DNA of 64,000 nt from Nocardia cyriacigeorgica GUH-2 (GTDB taxonomy: Bacteria; Actinomycetota; Actinomycetes; Mycobacteriales; Mycobacteriaceae): assembly GCF_000284035.1 (NCBI RefSeq), contig NC_016887.1, positions 62,001 through 126,000 on the forward strand, read 5' to 3'. The position numbers and the translations under genes are program-made. Positions 8,077 to 17,200 of the stretch are shown in pieces; the first letter of the stretch is position 1; each line of letters starts with the position of its first letter. Under the pieces are notes generated by a model, which saw only the letters and a list, made by a program, of their open reading frames with translations, made no database searches and was not told the DNA's origin.

Positions 8077-8958
8077 ATGTCAGAAACGGGCAGCACACTC
8101 CCACGTCGGCAGCTCGGGCGGTACCTGCGCGACCTGCGGACACAAACGGGTATGACCATCCCGCAGGTAGCGAAGCTGATCGAACGAAGCCCCAGCACCC
8201 TCCAGAGACTGGAAAAGGGCGAATCCGGGCGTATCCGGATGGTTGACATCCGGGAGCTGTGCAAGGTCCTGGACGCGGACGAAACGATGACCGCCGCGCT
8301 TATCGGGCTGGCACAGCAAGCCAACGTCAAGTGCTGGTGGCATGAGTTCGGAAACCTGATCCCCAACGACTTCGACGTCTATTTGGGCCTCGAGTCCGCT
8401 GCGGTGCAGTTGAACTCGTACTCGCCGGATGCGGTTATCGGACTGCTACAGCATCCTGACTACGCGCGCGTGCTCATTCGTGCTGTTCATCCGGATATCA
8501 GCGCAGAAGAGCTGGACCAACGGATCTACCTGAAGCAGCGACGGCAGACTTTGATTACGCGCAAACGTGGAGCCGCGAGGCCCGAGGTCGTCCTGGGGGA
8601 GGCAGCACTTCGTCGCGTTGTCGGCAGCGGGAAGGTCATGGCCCGGCAGTTGAAGCATCTCGCGGATATCGGAACCCTGCCCAATGTCTCGATCAGGGTG
8701 TTGCCGTTCTCGGCGGGAATTCCGCTGGGTGATCCGCTCGGATTGTTCACGATCTTGAGTTTCGGGACCGACGCGAAGGGACAAGACGTCGAACCTCCAG
8801 TCGTGTACCTGGAGAACTTCACCGGCGATATGTACCTGGAGAAGCCGGCCGATGTTCAGCGCTACTATGAGGCGCATAAAGCACTCCAGCACGCGGCGCT
8901 GGACGAGAAGGCGAGTAGGGACCTGTTTCGGCAGGTAGCGAGGGAGCACTGCGCGTGA
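8077..8958 (+). CDS. XRE-family regulator with DUF5753 domain
   Basis: A 293-residue regulator. Residues about 10-65 form a helix-turn-helix of the XRE type (LGRYLRDLRTQTGMTIPQVA, then ERSPSTLQRLEKG). Residues about 90-285 are a DUF5753 domain (YSPDAVIGLLQHPDYARVLI, RPEVVLGEAALRR, VLPFSAGIP). ATG 8077 is chosen over an in-frame ATG at 7969 because GAGGAAGG precedes it and the HTH follows immediately. The gene overlaps the DUF397 gene by 4 bp. In streptomycetes such pairs (WhiJ type) influence development and metabolism. Here the target is unknown; autoregulation or control of the divergent small genes is a reasonable inference. Confidence 0.9.
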   Translation: MSETGSTLPRRQLGRYLRDLRTQTGMTIPQVAKLIERSPSTLQRLEKGESGRIRMVDIRELCKVLDADETMTAALIGLAQQANVKCWWHEFGNLIPNDFDVYLGLESAAVQLNSYSPDAVIGLLQHPDYARVLIRAVHPDISAEELDQRIYLKQRRQTLITRKRGAARPEVVLGEAALRRVVGSGKVMARQLKHLADIGTLPNVSIRVLPFSAGIPLGDPLGLFTILSFGTDAKGQDVEPPVVYLENFTGDMYLEKPADVQRYYEAHKALQHAALDEKASRDLFRQVAREHCA

Positions 8959-9167
8959 CCGATGAGAACGACCCAGACCTAGCCGGCGCCCAGTGGTTCA
9001 CGAGCACACGTACGTCCGGCGGGAAGGACTGCGTCGAGGTCGCTCATCTGCGCAACGGCCTGGTCGGCGTCCGCGACTCCAAGAACCCCACCGGTCCGGC
9101 CCTCGTTTTCACGCCGAGCCAATGGGATGCGTTCACCGCTGTCGTATCCAACGGGGAATTCGTCTGA
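8955..9167 (+). CDS. DUF397 small protein
   Basis: A 70-residue DUF397 protein: AQWFTSTRTSGGKDCVEVAH, then VGVRDSKNPTGPALVFTPSQWDAF, all family landmarks. The GTG start overlaps the TGA of the XRE gene (GTGA), so the two are translationally coupled. DUF397 partners of XRE-DUF5753 regulators are proposed to modulate them directly, which would fit the fixed pairing. Confidence 0.92.
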   Translation: MTDENDPDLAGAQWFTSTRTSGGKDCVEVAHLRNGLVGVRDSKNPTGPALVFTPSQWDAFTAVVSNGEFV

Positions 9168-9180
9168 TTCCTGAACCACA

Positions 9181-9218
9181 CAGGGCGTTGCACCGGCTTT
9201 GCGCCGTGCAACGCCCTG
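9181..9218. terminator. Bidirectional terminator hairpin
   Basis: A perfect 13-bp inverted repeat (CAGGGCGTTGCAC, 9181-9193, with its complement at 9206-9218) and a 12-nt loop lies between the convergent DUF397 gene and the exported-protein gene. There is no long U tract, as is usual for actinobacterial terminators. Confidence 0.75.
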
Positions 9219-9257
9219 CGTGATCAGCTGCCCGCGAAGGGGCGGCGTAGTAATGGG

Positions 9258-9983
9258 TTACGGAATGAGCTGCGGGTTCAGGGTGACTGCGGCCGCCCCG
9301 ATGCCGGCGCCGACCAATCCGCCGATCCCCGCGGCGGGCAGTCCGGCGATGCCCGCGCCGATCGCGGCACCGATGGCCACACCGGCAATGGCGCCGACGG
9401 CGATCGACGGAGCGGCGATCGCGGCCTCGGCCGCCAAGCCCGCGATGAAGATCGGAACGTCGATGATGCAGCCGGTGGTCACGCAGCCGACCAGCGAGCT
9501 GATCAGCACACCGGCGGCGACCGTGCCGATTCCGATCAGGAAGCCGGCGCCCGCACCGATGACACCACCGACCACAGCGCCGGGGACCGCGCCGACGACT
9601 GCCGCCGGGATCCCGGCCGCCGCCGCTCCGATTCCGGCTCCGGCCAGCGCACCCTGAGTCACCTTGTCCGGAGTGGCGACCGGGGCTGCGATGGAAATGA
9701 CCGCCTCTTCCGGAGTTGCGACGCTCCGGAAGGACACCGGTCGGTTATCGACCCTGACATTGTTCTGCTCATCGACGGTTACCGTGTGCCCGTCGATCGT
9801 CATGGTCCGATCGTCGATGAAGACGATCTGATGCCCGTCGTAGGACGCGGTGCGCTCGACCGCGGCCGGCGCCGCGACAGGAGCCGCCGACGCGACATCC
9901 GCGACGGTGACAGCGACAGCCAACGGGAGCGCACAGGCGACAAGCGCTCGGCTGAAGATTCTGGTGGTGCGACGAAGAGCCAC
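9258..9983 (-). CDS. Exported protein with Gly/Ala-rich hydrophobic C-terminus
   Basis: A 241-residue protein from GTG 9983 with a GAGGGGGG ribosome binding site. A signal peptide (ALRRTTRIFSR, then VACALPLAVAVTVADVASAA) is followed by a short extracellular region containing EQNNVRVDNRPVSFRSV, then a long Gly/Ala/Ile-rich stretch (about residues 115-235) with repeated GAGIGAA/AGIGGLVGAG patterns and a Cys pair (VGCVTTGCIID). This resembles Nocardia DUF8020-like exported proteins and shares layout with the gene at the left edge of the window. Function unknown; membrane or mycomembrane insertion of the hydrophobic region is possible. Confidence 0.75.
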   Translation of the reverse strand: MALRRTTRIFSRALVACALPLAVAVTVADVASAAPVAAPAAVERTASYDGHQIVFIDDRTMTIDGHTVTVDEQNNVRVDNRPVSFRSVATPEEAVISIAAPVATPDKVTQGALAGAGIGAAAAGIPAAVVGAVPGAVVGGVIGAGAGFLIGIGTVAAGVLISSLVGCVTTGCIIDVPIFIAGLAAEAAIAAPSIAVGAIAGVAIGAAIGAGIAGLPAAGIGGLVGAGIGAAAVTLNPQLIP

Positions 9984-10119
9984 ATTCCCCCCTCGGTAAT
10001 GACATTTCATTAGGACGTGATCATTGAATATCAGCGGAAATCGGCCAGGCAAATATCGTGACGCGACCGACTGTGCGGCAAGTATGTGATGCAGTGCATA
10101 TGCTCGAGGTCCGCGGGCA

Positions 10120-10396
10120 GTGACGCCGCGAAGCATTCGAGGAGTGGTCGCCGGTGTGGCGGCATTCGTCATGGTGTCGACTGTCGCGGGGTGCTCATCG
10201 GATGAGGATGAGGCTCGCAGCCTGGTCGAATGCCGGCGTCGTCTTCCCAGATGAGATCGACGTCCTATGGACGTGGACCGATAACGCCTTTCGTGAGGCG
10301 TCCTCGGCGGTAGTCGTCGATATTCCCGCCGACTCGGTCGGTGAATTCGCGCGGCTGTCCGGTCTCAGCCGGTTCGGGCCCGGAGTTCCTTGGTGA
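10120..10396 (+). pseudogene. Frameshifted small lipoprotein gene remnant
   Basis: From GTG 10120 one frame encodes a lipoprotein signal with a good lipobox (VSTVAGCSSDEDEARSLVE) but stops at 10254. A second frame, shifted by one base, continues from about 10230 with AGVVFPDEIDVLWTWTDNAF and VVVDIPADSVGEFARLSGLS and stops at 10396. Joined, the two would form an approximately 90-residue lipoprotein. A frameshift near 10225-10235 is therefore likely, leaving a decayed gene. A sequencing error is the alternative. The product ends abruptly, so the 3' part may also be lost. Confidence 0.5.
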
Positions 10397-10440
10397 TCGC
10401 GGATCGCCGCACGCTGAGGTGGCAAACGGCTGAGTGTTGA

Positions 10441-10459
10441 GTGATACCAGGTGATACCA
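10441..10459 (+). repeat. Tandem 9-bp direct repeat upstream of vapB-like gene
   Basis: GTGATACCA occurs at 10441-10449 and again at 10451-10459, exactly one helical turn apart, ending 7 bp before the antitoxin start codon. Position and spacing suit an operator bound by a ribbon-helix-helix antitoxin, which would make the operon autoregulated. Confidence 0.55.
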
Positions 10460-10466
10460 TTTTCGT

Positions 10467-10760
10467 ATGGCTATGACCCTGCGGTTGTCGGATGAGCAGG
10501 CTGCGGCGCTGCGGCGCCGCGCCGAGGCCGAGCACACGTCGATGCAGCAAGTCGCTTTGGCGGCGATCGACAACTATGTCAATCAGCCGACTGGGCAGGG
10601 TCGGCGCCGGGCCGTTCCAGTGGACGAGCTACTGGCCGCATTCGGGGATCTACCACCGATGAATCTCGATCGGTTCCGGGCAGACCAAGACGAGCACATT
10701 GATGACACGGCTCGATTCGATGCGTACCTGCGGGGACAGGACGTCGGTGAATCCGAGTGA
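10467..10760 (+). CDS. VapB-type antitoxin, ribbon-helix-helix
   Basis: A 97-residue protein. The first 40 residues form a ribbon-helix-helix (TLRLSDEQAAALRRRAEAEH, then SMQQVALAAIDNYV). The acidic C-terminal half (DQDEHIDDTARFDAYLRG) is the likely toxin-wrapping tail. It overlaps the PIN-domain toxin gene by 4 bp (GTGA), standard for vapBC operons. It should neutralise the downstream toxin and repress its own promoter, probably at the tandem repeats at 10441-10459. Confidence 0.88.
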   Translation: MAMTLRLSDEQAAALRRRAEAEHTSMQQVALAAIDNYVNQPTGQGRRRAVPVDELLAAFGDLPPMNLDRFRADQDEHIDDTARFDAYLRGQDVGESE

Positions 10761-11176
10761 CTGCACGCCATCTGCGTGGTCTCGCTGACACCAACATCCT
10801 GATCTATCTCGAGCGCCTGCCACGGGAGAGCCTTCCCGGTGAACTGCTCACCAGCGCTGTCACGTTGGCAGAGCTGTCTGCGGGTGTACACCAGACCGAC
10901 GACGCCCTCGAGCGGGCACAGCGTATCGTCCGATTGCAGCGGACCGAGGCGATGTTCGACCCTCTTCCGTTCGATGCGGTTGCGGCGCGTCATTACGGGC
11001 TGATTGCTGCCGGCGTCATCGCGAACGGCCGAAAGCCACGGCGCCGTGAAGCGGATTTGATGATCGCAGCGGTAGCCGCCGCCCATCGGCTTCCGCTCTT
11101 CACGACCAATCCGGACGATTTCAAGGGCGCCGACGCCACGATTACAGTCGTCGCGGTACCACGCCCACAGGATTAG
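10757..11176 (+). CDS. VapC-type PIN-domain toxin (ribonuclease)
   Basis: A 139-residue PIN-domain protein with the expected acidic residues: Asp in LADTNILIYLE, Glu in VTLAELSAG, Asp in READLMIAA, and Asp residues in TTNPDDF. These coordinate Mg2+ in the single-strand ribonuclease active site of VapC toxins, which cleave tRNA or rRNA. The GTG start is coupled to the antitoxin gene. The active-site set is complete, so an active toxin is expected; its RNA target cannot be read from sequence. Confidence 0.9.
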   Translation: MTARHLRGLADTNILIYLERLPRESLPGELLTSAVTLAELSAGVHQTDDALERAQRIVRLQRTEAMFDPLPFDAVAARHYGLIAAGVIANGRKPRRREADLMIAAVAAAHRLPLFTTNPDDFKGADATITVVAVPRPQD

Positions 11177-11256
11177 CGACCTGGTGGCCGACCGCGGCGC
11201 CCACCGGCGGGCTCGGTCGTGCCCGCTTCGCGCCGCAGATCCCCATGCGGCACAGT

Positions 11257-11874
11257 ATGGGTGTGCAGTTGATTCTGGTTCGTCATGCCCAGCCCGTTCG
11301 GATCGAGCAGGTGGAGGGGGCGGCGGATCCTGGGCTGGCGGGGGTTGGGGTGGAGCAGGCGGAGCGGGTGCCTGCGGCGTTGGGGCATCACCGGGTCGCT
11401 CGGGTGGTGAGTAGTCCGCAGCGGCGGGCTCGGGAGACGGCGGGGCCGACGGCGGCGAAGCTGGGGCTCGAGGTGGAGGTGCTGGACGGGCTGGCCGAAT
11501 ACGACCGGGACCTGCCCGCCTATATTCCGATCGAGGACGCCAAGGTGGAGTTCCGGGCGGAATACGATCGGATCAAGGCGGGGCATCTGCCGTCGGTGAT
11601 CGATGAGCCGGCGTTCAAGTCGCGGGTGCTCGACACGATCACCGATATCGCGGTGCGCGCCGACCACACCGACACCGTGGTCGCGTTCGCACACGGTGGG
11701 GTGATCAATATCCTGCTCCAGGACATTCTCGGCCTGGCACGGCCGTTGACCTTCCCGATCGATTACTGCTCGATCACTCGAATCCTGTTCTCCCGCACCG
11801 GGCGGCGCACGGCGGCGACGATCAACGAGAACGGGCACGTCTGGGAATTGTTGCCGCGCAATATAAGCGCCTGA
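11257..11874 (+). CDS. Histidine phosphatase family protein
   Basis: About 205 residues. It begins with the phosphohistidine motif LILVRHAQP (RHG-type), followed by VVSSPQRRARETAGPTA (second Arg), a Glu near LAEYDRD, and FAHGGVINILL (second His). These are the catalytic residues of the phosphoglycerate-mutase-like phosphatases. ATG 11257 is chosen because it lies just before the motif; ATG 11245 is also in frame and no clear ribosome binding site separates them. The substrate is unknown. A second family member lies at 43931-44593. Confidence 0.85.
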   Translation: MGVQLILVRHAQPVRIEQVEGAADPGLAGVGVEQAERVPAALGHHRVARVVSSPQRRARETAGPTAAKLGLEVEVLDGLAEYDRDLPAYIPIEDAKVEFRAEYDRIKAGHLPSVIDEPAFKSRVLDTITDIAVRADHTDTVVAFAHGGVINILLQDILGLARPLTFPIDYCSITRILFSRTGRRTAATINENGHVWELLPRNISA

Positions 11875-12131
11875 ACGGTTCTCCGGTCCGGCGACCGATC
11901 CTGTCCGAGAATCTATTCGCCCACCTCTGAGCGACAACCGGCGCGACTGTCGCTCGGAGCCGGGCCGAACACGACATCAGCCGACTGGCCGGGCCGATGT
12001 TCGGCGAGCGGCACCGCGCCCGATTCCCAGCAGACTGCCAGCTCGGTCCCACCGCCGTCCCAGCGACGGCGACTTTCCTGGAATCCGTGCACCGCACACG
12101 CGGTACATGTTCCGGGAGAAAGGGATCGACC

Positions 12132-12458
12132 TTGCAATCCACGAAACTGTCTTCGGCTCGGCGGATCGGCCTGCGGGTCGCGGTAGCGGGTGCGCTCGCC
12201 GCGGTACCGGTGGCGGCGGTGGCGGCTACCGCGTCGGCGCAGGCGCCTGCCGCGGCCACCACACAGGTCGCCGCCCCCGCCGCGGCGAGCGCCGATGAGG
12301 TGAGTCGTCCCGGGCTGCACCTCGGGGAGCACCACGACGGTGAGCGTCGCCTGTACCTGGAGGACCACCGTCCCGATGGGCCCGGCCCGGTCGGCCCCGG
12401 CCCGCGCATCCTGCATCGAGTCCTGCCGGGCGGCACCGGCTCCTTCGGCAGCAGTTAG
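12132..12458 (+). CDS. Small secreted protein, function unknown
   Basis: A 108-residue protein from TTG 12132, chosen because GGGAGAAAGGGA precedes it. It has a basic start (STKLSSARRIGLR), a hydrophobic Ala/Val core and a cleavage site near ASAQA. The mature part is short, starts Ala-rich, then becomes His/Asp/Arg/Gly/Pro-rich (LHLGEHHDGERRLYLEDHRP), and has no Cys. An upstream in-frame start at 11997 would bury the signal peptide. No family is recognised; the His-rich mature part could bind metal. Confidence 0.6.
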   Translation: MQSTKLSSARRIGLRVAVAGALAAVPVAAVAATASAQAPAAATTQVAAPAAASADEVSRPGLHLGEHHDGERRLYLEDHRPDGPGPVGPGPRILHRVLPGGTGSFGSS

Positions 12459-12526
12459 CGGACGCGGCCGGGCATAACGCACCGACAGCGCGCGGCTGTG
12501 CGGCCCGCTGCGTCCGGCCCGCAAAC

Positions 12527-12573
12527 GACTACGGCCACCCTTCCCGGTAACTACCGGGTGGGTGGCCGTAGTC
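12527..12573. terminator. Bidirectional terminator between convergent genes
   Basis: A 14-bp perfect inverted repeat (GACTACGGCCACCC at 12527-12540, complement at 12560-12573) encloses a second inverted repeat (CCCGGTA / TACCGGG). It sits between the convergent small secreted protein and cutinase genes. Confidence 0.8.
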
Positions 12574-12585
12574 GGAAAATCCTGA

Positions 12586-13488
12586 TCAGGCCATGCGCGC
12601 GAACCAGTTGTGCATCCAGGAGATGGCGGTCTGCCCGCCGCCCACCTGGTAGGTGCCGTAGCTGGTGTGGGCGTGCGAGCCGTAGAAGTCCTCCAGCTCC
12701 TTGATCCGCTGCTGGTTGGCCGATTCGGAGAGCTGGGCCTGCAACGTCGGGATGCCGCCGTGGGCCATCAGGTCGTTGATGATGGCACCGGCTTCGAGCT
12801 GGTAGCGCCACATGTTGGCGGGGTTGGCGTCGGAGCTCTGCGCCAGGAAGCCGGCGAAGCGGGTGACGAAATCATCCGAGGCGGTCGCGCAGTAGAGGTC
12901 GTCGACGGCGCAGATGGTGCGCACCCGGTCGTGGATCCAGCCGAAGCCGCCGACTCGCGGCCCGCCGCCGCCCGCGCCGCCCGCGTGCGGGCCGACCTGG
13001 ATGTCGTTGGGCGAACGCCGCGGGTCCGAGATCAGGCCGACGCCGGCGATGCGGCTCGGCGGCACCACACCGACTCCGGTGCCGATCTCCGCGGCGAGAT
13101 CGCCTGCGGCGTCGGCGCCCTGGCTGTAGCCGAGCAGGCCGATCTTGGTGGCACCGCACCGCTGCGCCATCGCGCCGACGAGGCCGCGCGCCTTGTCGGT
13201 GGCTTCGCGCTTGGACGCGCCGTAGACGTCGCCTTCCCAGGGGAACGCGGTGGCGGCGTAGGTGACGTAATCGACCTTGGTCTCCGAGCCGAGCCCGTTC
13301 GTCACGCCGGACAGCATGCCGGGCTGTGGCTTCTTGTCGTGGCCGGTTTCCCAGGTTCCGGGGATCGCCACCACGTACAGACTCGGGCATCCGGGCGCCG
13401 CCGTTGCCACGGCGTTACCTCCGACAACCAACCCGGATGCGATCGCCACGCACGCGCCGAGTGCCGCGGCAACCTTCTTGAACTGCAT
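12586..13488 (-). CDS. Secreted cutinase-family serine esterase
   Basis: A 300-residue exported esterase. A signal peptide (about 1-31, ending ATAA) precedes CPSLYVVAIPGTWETG, typical of the start of cutinase-like mature proteins. The nucleophile elbow is GYSQG (LLGYSQGADAAGD). The catalytic Asp probably lies in ICAVDDLYCATAS, between two Cys expected to form a disulfide. The expected catalytic His shortly after that Cys is not obvious; a later His in LMAHGG is the candidate. Cutinases of mycolic-acid bacteria hydrolyse lipid esters in the envelope or outside. A Gly-rich insert (GPHAGGAGGGGPRVGG) is unusual. Confidence 0.85.
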   Translation of the reverse strand: MQFKKVAAALGACVAIASGLVVGGNAVATAAPGCPSLYVVAIPGTWETGHDKKPQPGMLSGVTNGLGSETKVDYVTYAATAFPWEGDVYGASKREATDKARGLVGAMAQRCGATKIGLLGYSQGADAAGDLAAEIGTGVGVVPPSRIAGVGLISDPRRSPNDIQVGPHAGGAGGGGPRVGGFGWIHDRVRTICAVDDLYCATASDDFVTRFAGFLAQSSDANPANMWRYQLEAGAIINDLMAHGGIPTLQAQLSESANQQRIKELEDFYGSHAHTSYGTYQVGGGQTAISWMHNWFARMA

Positions 13489-13777
13489 ACTGCTCCAGTC
13501 AACCCATCGCCCCTGTTGAGGGCGTTCCCGTACACGCTGTCGCTACGATGCTGAACTCGGCGGATGTCGCACCGGTGCACATGAAATGAACACCATTCCA
13601 TCTGCCGAGTGCGCACACCCGGATAACATCCGGGGCCCCGACGCACACACCGCGAATAACAATAGGGCTACAGCCGAATCGCCGCCAACCGAATGCGATC
13701 GGATGTCCGGTTTCCTCTAACCGACGGTGCCGCGCCGCCGGTCGAGACGCCTTCGCCCCCCGCGCACGCGGAAGAGC
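13489..13777. other. Intergenic region, 289 bp
   Basis: No gene is seen between the cutinase start and the stop of the Pro/Gln-rich membrane protein. It must contain the cutinase promoter and the end of the upstream minus-strand transcript. No clear hairpin or repeat was found. Confidence 0.4.
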
Positions 13778-14137
13778 TCAGTGATTCTGCGGCGGGTGCT
13801 GGCCACCCTGCGGCGGGTAGGGGTTCTGCCCCTGCTGCGGGAACTGCTGTTGCGGCGGGTACGGGTTGTTCGGGTCCTGCGGGAACTGCCCCTGCGGCGG
13901 GATCTGGCCCTGCGGCGGCTGGTTGTTCTTCTTGCGCTTCATGAGCAGCACGACGGCCACGACGATGGCGAGGATGGCGACGACGCAGATGAGCCCGATG
14001 ATCACGCCACCCTTGCCCTTTTTGCCCTTCTTGCTCCTCGCGGCTTCCAGATCGATGGCCGAGGCCAACACATCCTGGCTCGCCCAGGCCGAGGGGTCGA
14101 GGTTGGTGGCGCTGGTCAGCAGGTCGAGGTAGTACAA
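13778..14137 (-). CDS. Single-pass membrane protein with Pro/Gln-rich tail
   Basis: A 119-residue protein with one transmembrane helix (about residues 43-68, VIIGLICVVAILAIVVAVVLLM), bounded by Lys clusters (KKGKKGKGG before, KRKKNN after). The C-terminal 50 residues are Pro/Gln/Gly repeats (NPYPPQ, PPQGQ). The N-terminal domain (TNLDPSAWASQDVLASAIDL) is short and helical. No function is known; Pro/Gln-rich tails in small actinobacterial membrane proteins often mediate protein contacts. It lies downstream of lysX in the same orientation, about 100 bp away. Confidence 0.75.
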   Translation of the reverse strand: MYYLDLLTSATNLDPSAWASQDVLASAIDLEAARSKKGKKGKGGVIIGLICVVAILAIVVAVVLLMKRKKNNQPPQGQIPPQGQFPQDPNNPYPPQQQFPQQGQNPYPPQGGQHPPQNH

Positions 14138-14245
14138 CGAGGTCCCCTATCCGAATAATGTCGGCCGCCTCCTCCTGGCGAGCCGGATCCTCCACACTAT
14201 TGCCCGGGGGCCGCGCGCGCGAAACATCCACCGGAAGAGACCGAT

Positions 14246-17200
14246 TCAACGCGGTTTGACCAGCGGGAACGGCAGCGTCTCGCGGATGCTGCGGCCGGTG
14301 ATCAGCATGACGATGCGGTCGACGCCCATACCGAGTCCGCCGGTGGGCGGCATGGCGTGTTCGAGGGCTTGCAGGAAGTCTTCATCGAGCTCCATTGCCT
14401 CCGGGTCGCCGCCCGCCGCCAGCATGGACTGTTCGGTGAGCCGGCGCCGTTGTTCGACCGGGTCGGTGAGTTCGCTGTAGGCGGTGCCCAATTCGACGCC
14501 CCAGGCCACCAGGTCCCAGCGTTCGGCGACGCCGGCGATGCGGCGGTGGCTGCGGGTCAGCGGGGAGACGGAGGTGGGGAAGTCGATGTAGAAGGTGGGT
14601 TCCGCGGTGCGGTCCTCGACCAGGTGCTCGTACATCTCCAGCACGATCTGGCCCGCGTCCCAGGCGTGCTGGTACGGGATGGCGTTGGCGTCGCACAACT
14701 CTCGCAGCCGGGTCACGTCGGTGCGCGGGGTGATCTCGGTGCCGATGGCCTGCGAGATGGCTCCGTGCACGGTCTTGACCGGCCATTCACCGGAGATGTC
14801 CACGGCCTCGAAGGTGCCGTCGCCTTTGGGCCGCATGGCGACCATCGCGCCGTTGGCGGCCAGCGCCGCGTTCTGGATCAGCTGACGGCACAGGTGCATC
14901 ATCCGCTCGTAATCGCTGTGCGCCTCGTAGGCCTCCAGAATGGTGAACTCCGGGTTGTGGCTGAAGTCCACGCCCTCGTTGCGGAAGGTGCGGCCCAACT
15001 CGAACACCTTCTCCACCCCGCCCACGCACAGCCGTTTCAGGTACAGCTCGGGGGCGATGCGCAGGTACAGGTCCAGGTCGTAGGCGTCGATGTGGGTGCG
15101 GAACGGGGTGGCGTTGGCACCGCCGTGCACCTGCTGCAGGATCGGCGTCTCGACCTCGATGTAGCCCCAGTCGGTGAGCGAATCCCGCAGCGACCGCACC
15201 ACCGCACTGCGCTTGGCCAGCACATCGCGGGTCTCCGGGTTGATCATCATGTCGACGTAGCGCTGGCGGACCCGCGCCTCCGGATCGGCCAGGCCCTTCC
15301 ACTTGTCCGGCAGCGGGTGTAGGCATTTGCCCAGCATCCGCCAGTCCGCGACCAGCAGCGACAGCTCACCGCGCCGGCTGCGCCCGATCCGTCCGCTGAC
15401 CTCGATCAGATCGCCGAGGTCGAAGAACTCATTGAACTCCGCGCACCGCTTGGCGCCGAGGCGTTCCCGGTCGAGCACCAGCTGGATGTCGTCGGACCAG
15501 TCGCGCACCACCGCGAACACCACGCCGCCGTAGTCGCGGATGCGCAGCAGGCGACCGCACACGCGCACCGTGGTCCCGCGCGGTGACCGGCGTGCCGCCG
15601 CGACGGTGTGCGTCGGCGGATACGCCACCGGGTAGGCGTCGATGCCGGTGGCGGCCAGTCGATCCAGCTTGTTCATCCGCACCCGCACCTGCTCGGGCCT
15701 GCGGGCCAGCTGGAGTTCGGCCTCGGATTCGGGCGGTTCGGGCGGGCTGCCGTCGGCGTGCAGGCCGGTGATGGCCGGCGGGACGGCGCTGTGGCGTCCG
15801 GTGTGGGTGGCGGGGTCGGGTTCGGCGCCGAACCGCGGCAGGAAGCCTTCGGCCAGGCCGCTGGCCATCGCCACCCGCGGCAGCTGCCTGCGCTCCTCGA
15901 ACAGGAAGAACCGCGGCACCCAGATCGGCTGATACTTCACATTCGACCGGTACAGCGCCTCGAGCTGCCACCACCGGGAGAAGAACAGCAGCACCCCGCG
16001 CCAGGCCCGCAGGATCGGCCCGGCGCCGATGCGCCCGCCCTCCTCGAACACCGAACGAAACACCGCGAAGTTCAGCGAGATCCTGGTGATGCCGTACTGG
16101 TCGGAGGTGAGCGCGAGCTGGGAGATCATCAACTCCATCACGCCGTTGGGGCCGAGCGGGTCGCGTCGCATCAACTCCAGCGACACTCCGGTGCGGCCCC
16201 ACGGCACCATCGACAGCATGGCCAGCACCCGGTCGTCGGAGTCGACGGCCTCCACCAGCAGGCAGTCGCCGTCGAGCGGGTCGCCGAGGCGGCCCAGCGC
16301 CATCGAGAAGCCGCGCTCGTTCTCGGTGTCGCGCCAGGCCTCGGCCCGTGCCACGATCTGCCTGAATTCGTCGGCGGGGATATCGCTGTGGCGCCGGATC
16401 CGCACTCCCATGCCTTGCCTGCGCAACCGGTTGACGGCTTGGCGGACCGGCTTCATCTCGGCGCCGGCCAGGGAGAAGTTCCTGGTGTCGAGCACGGCCT
16501 CGTCGCCGAGTCGGAGCACCGACAGCCCGGCCCTGCGGTAGGCGGTCGCTCCGAGTTCGCTCGCGCCCATCACCGCGGGCGCCCAGCCGAATTGGTCGGC
16601 CAGCCGCAGCCAGGCGTCGATCGCCTGCGGCCACGCTTCCTTGATGCCGATCGGGTCGCCGCTGGCCAGGCAGACGCCGAGTTCCACCCGGTAGGTGATG
16701 GCGGCCTTACCGCTCGGCGCGAACACCACCGCCTTGTCGCGGCGGGTGGCGAAATAGCCGAGCGAATCCTCCACATCGGAGCGGGCCAGCAGTCCGCGCA
16801 GCGCGGATTCGTCGAGCCCGGTCATGGCGTTGTCGGCGCGCTGGGAGCGCAGCAGCACCATGAAGGCACTGAGCAGCGCGACCGCCCCGAACAGGCCGAG
16901 CAGGAAGTTCACGAAATGGTGTGGCGAACCGTCGAACTGTTCGTTCTCCACCAGGATCGCGCCGGTCACCCGGTACACCGCCCACAGCGGGCGCTGCGCC
17001 CCCGCGGGCAGCGAGCCGGGGAACATCTCCACCAGGCCCCAGCCGAGCAGGCAGCCGAGGGCCGCCCCGCCCACCAAGGCCAGCAGGGCTTTTCGGCCCG
17101 CACCGCGGCGGACCCGGGTGTAGAACTCGGGCCAGGCGGCGATGAGCACACCGATCACCGCCACATGCACCACCGCCGCGACCAGAGCGTGCACATCGCG

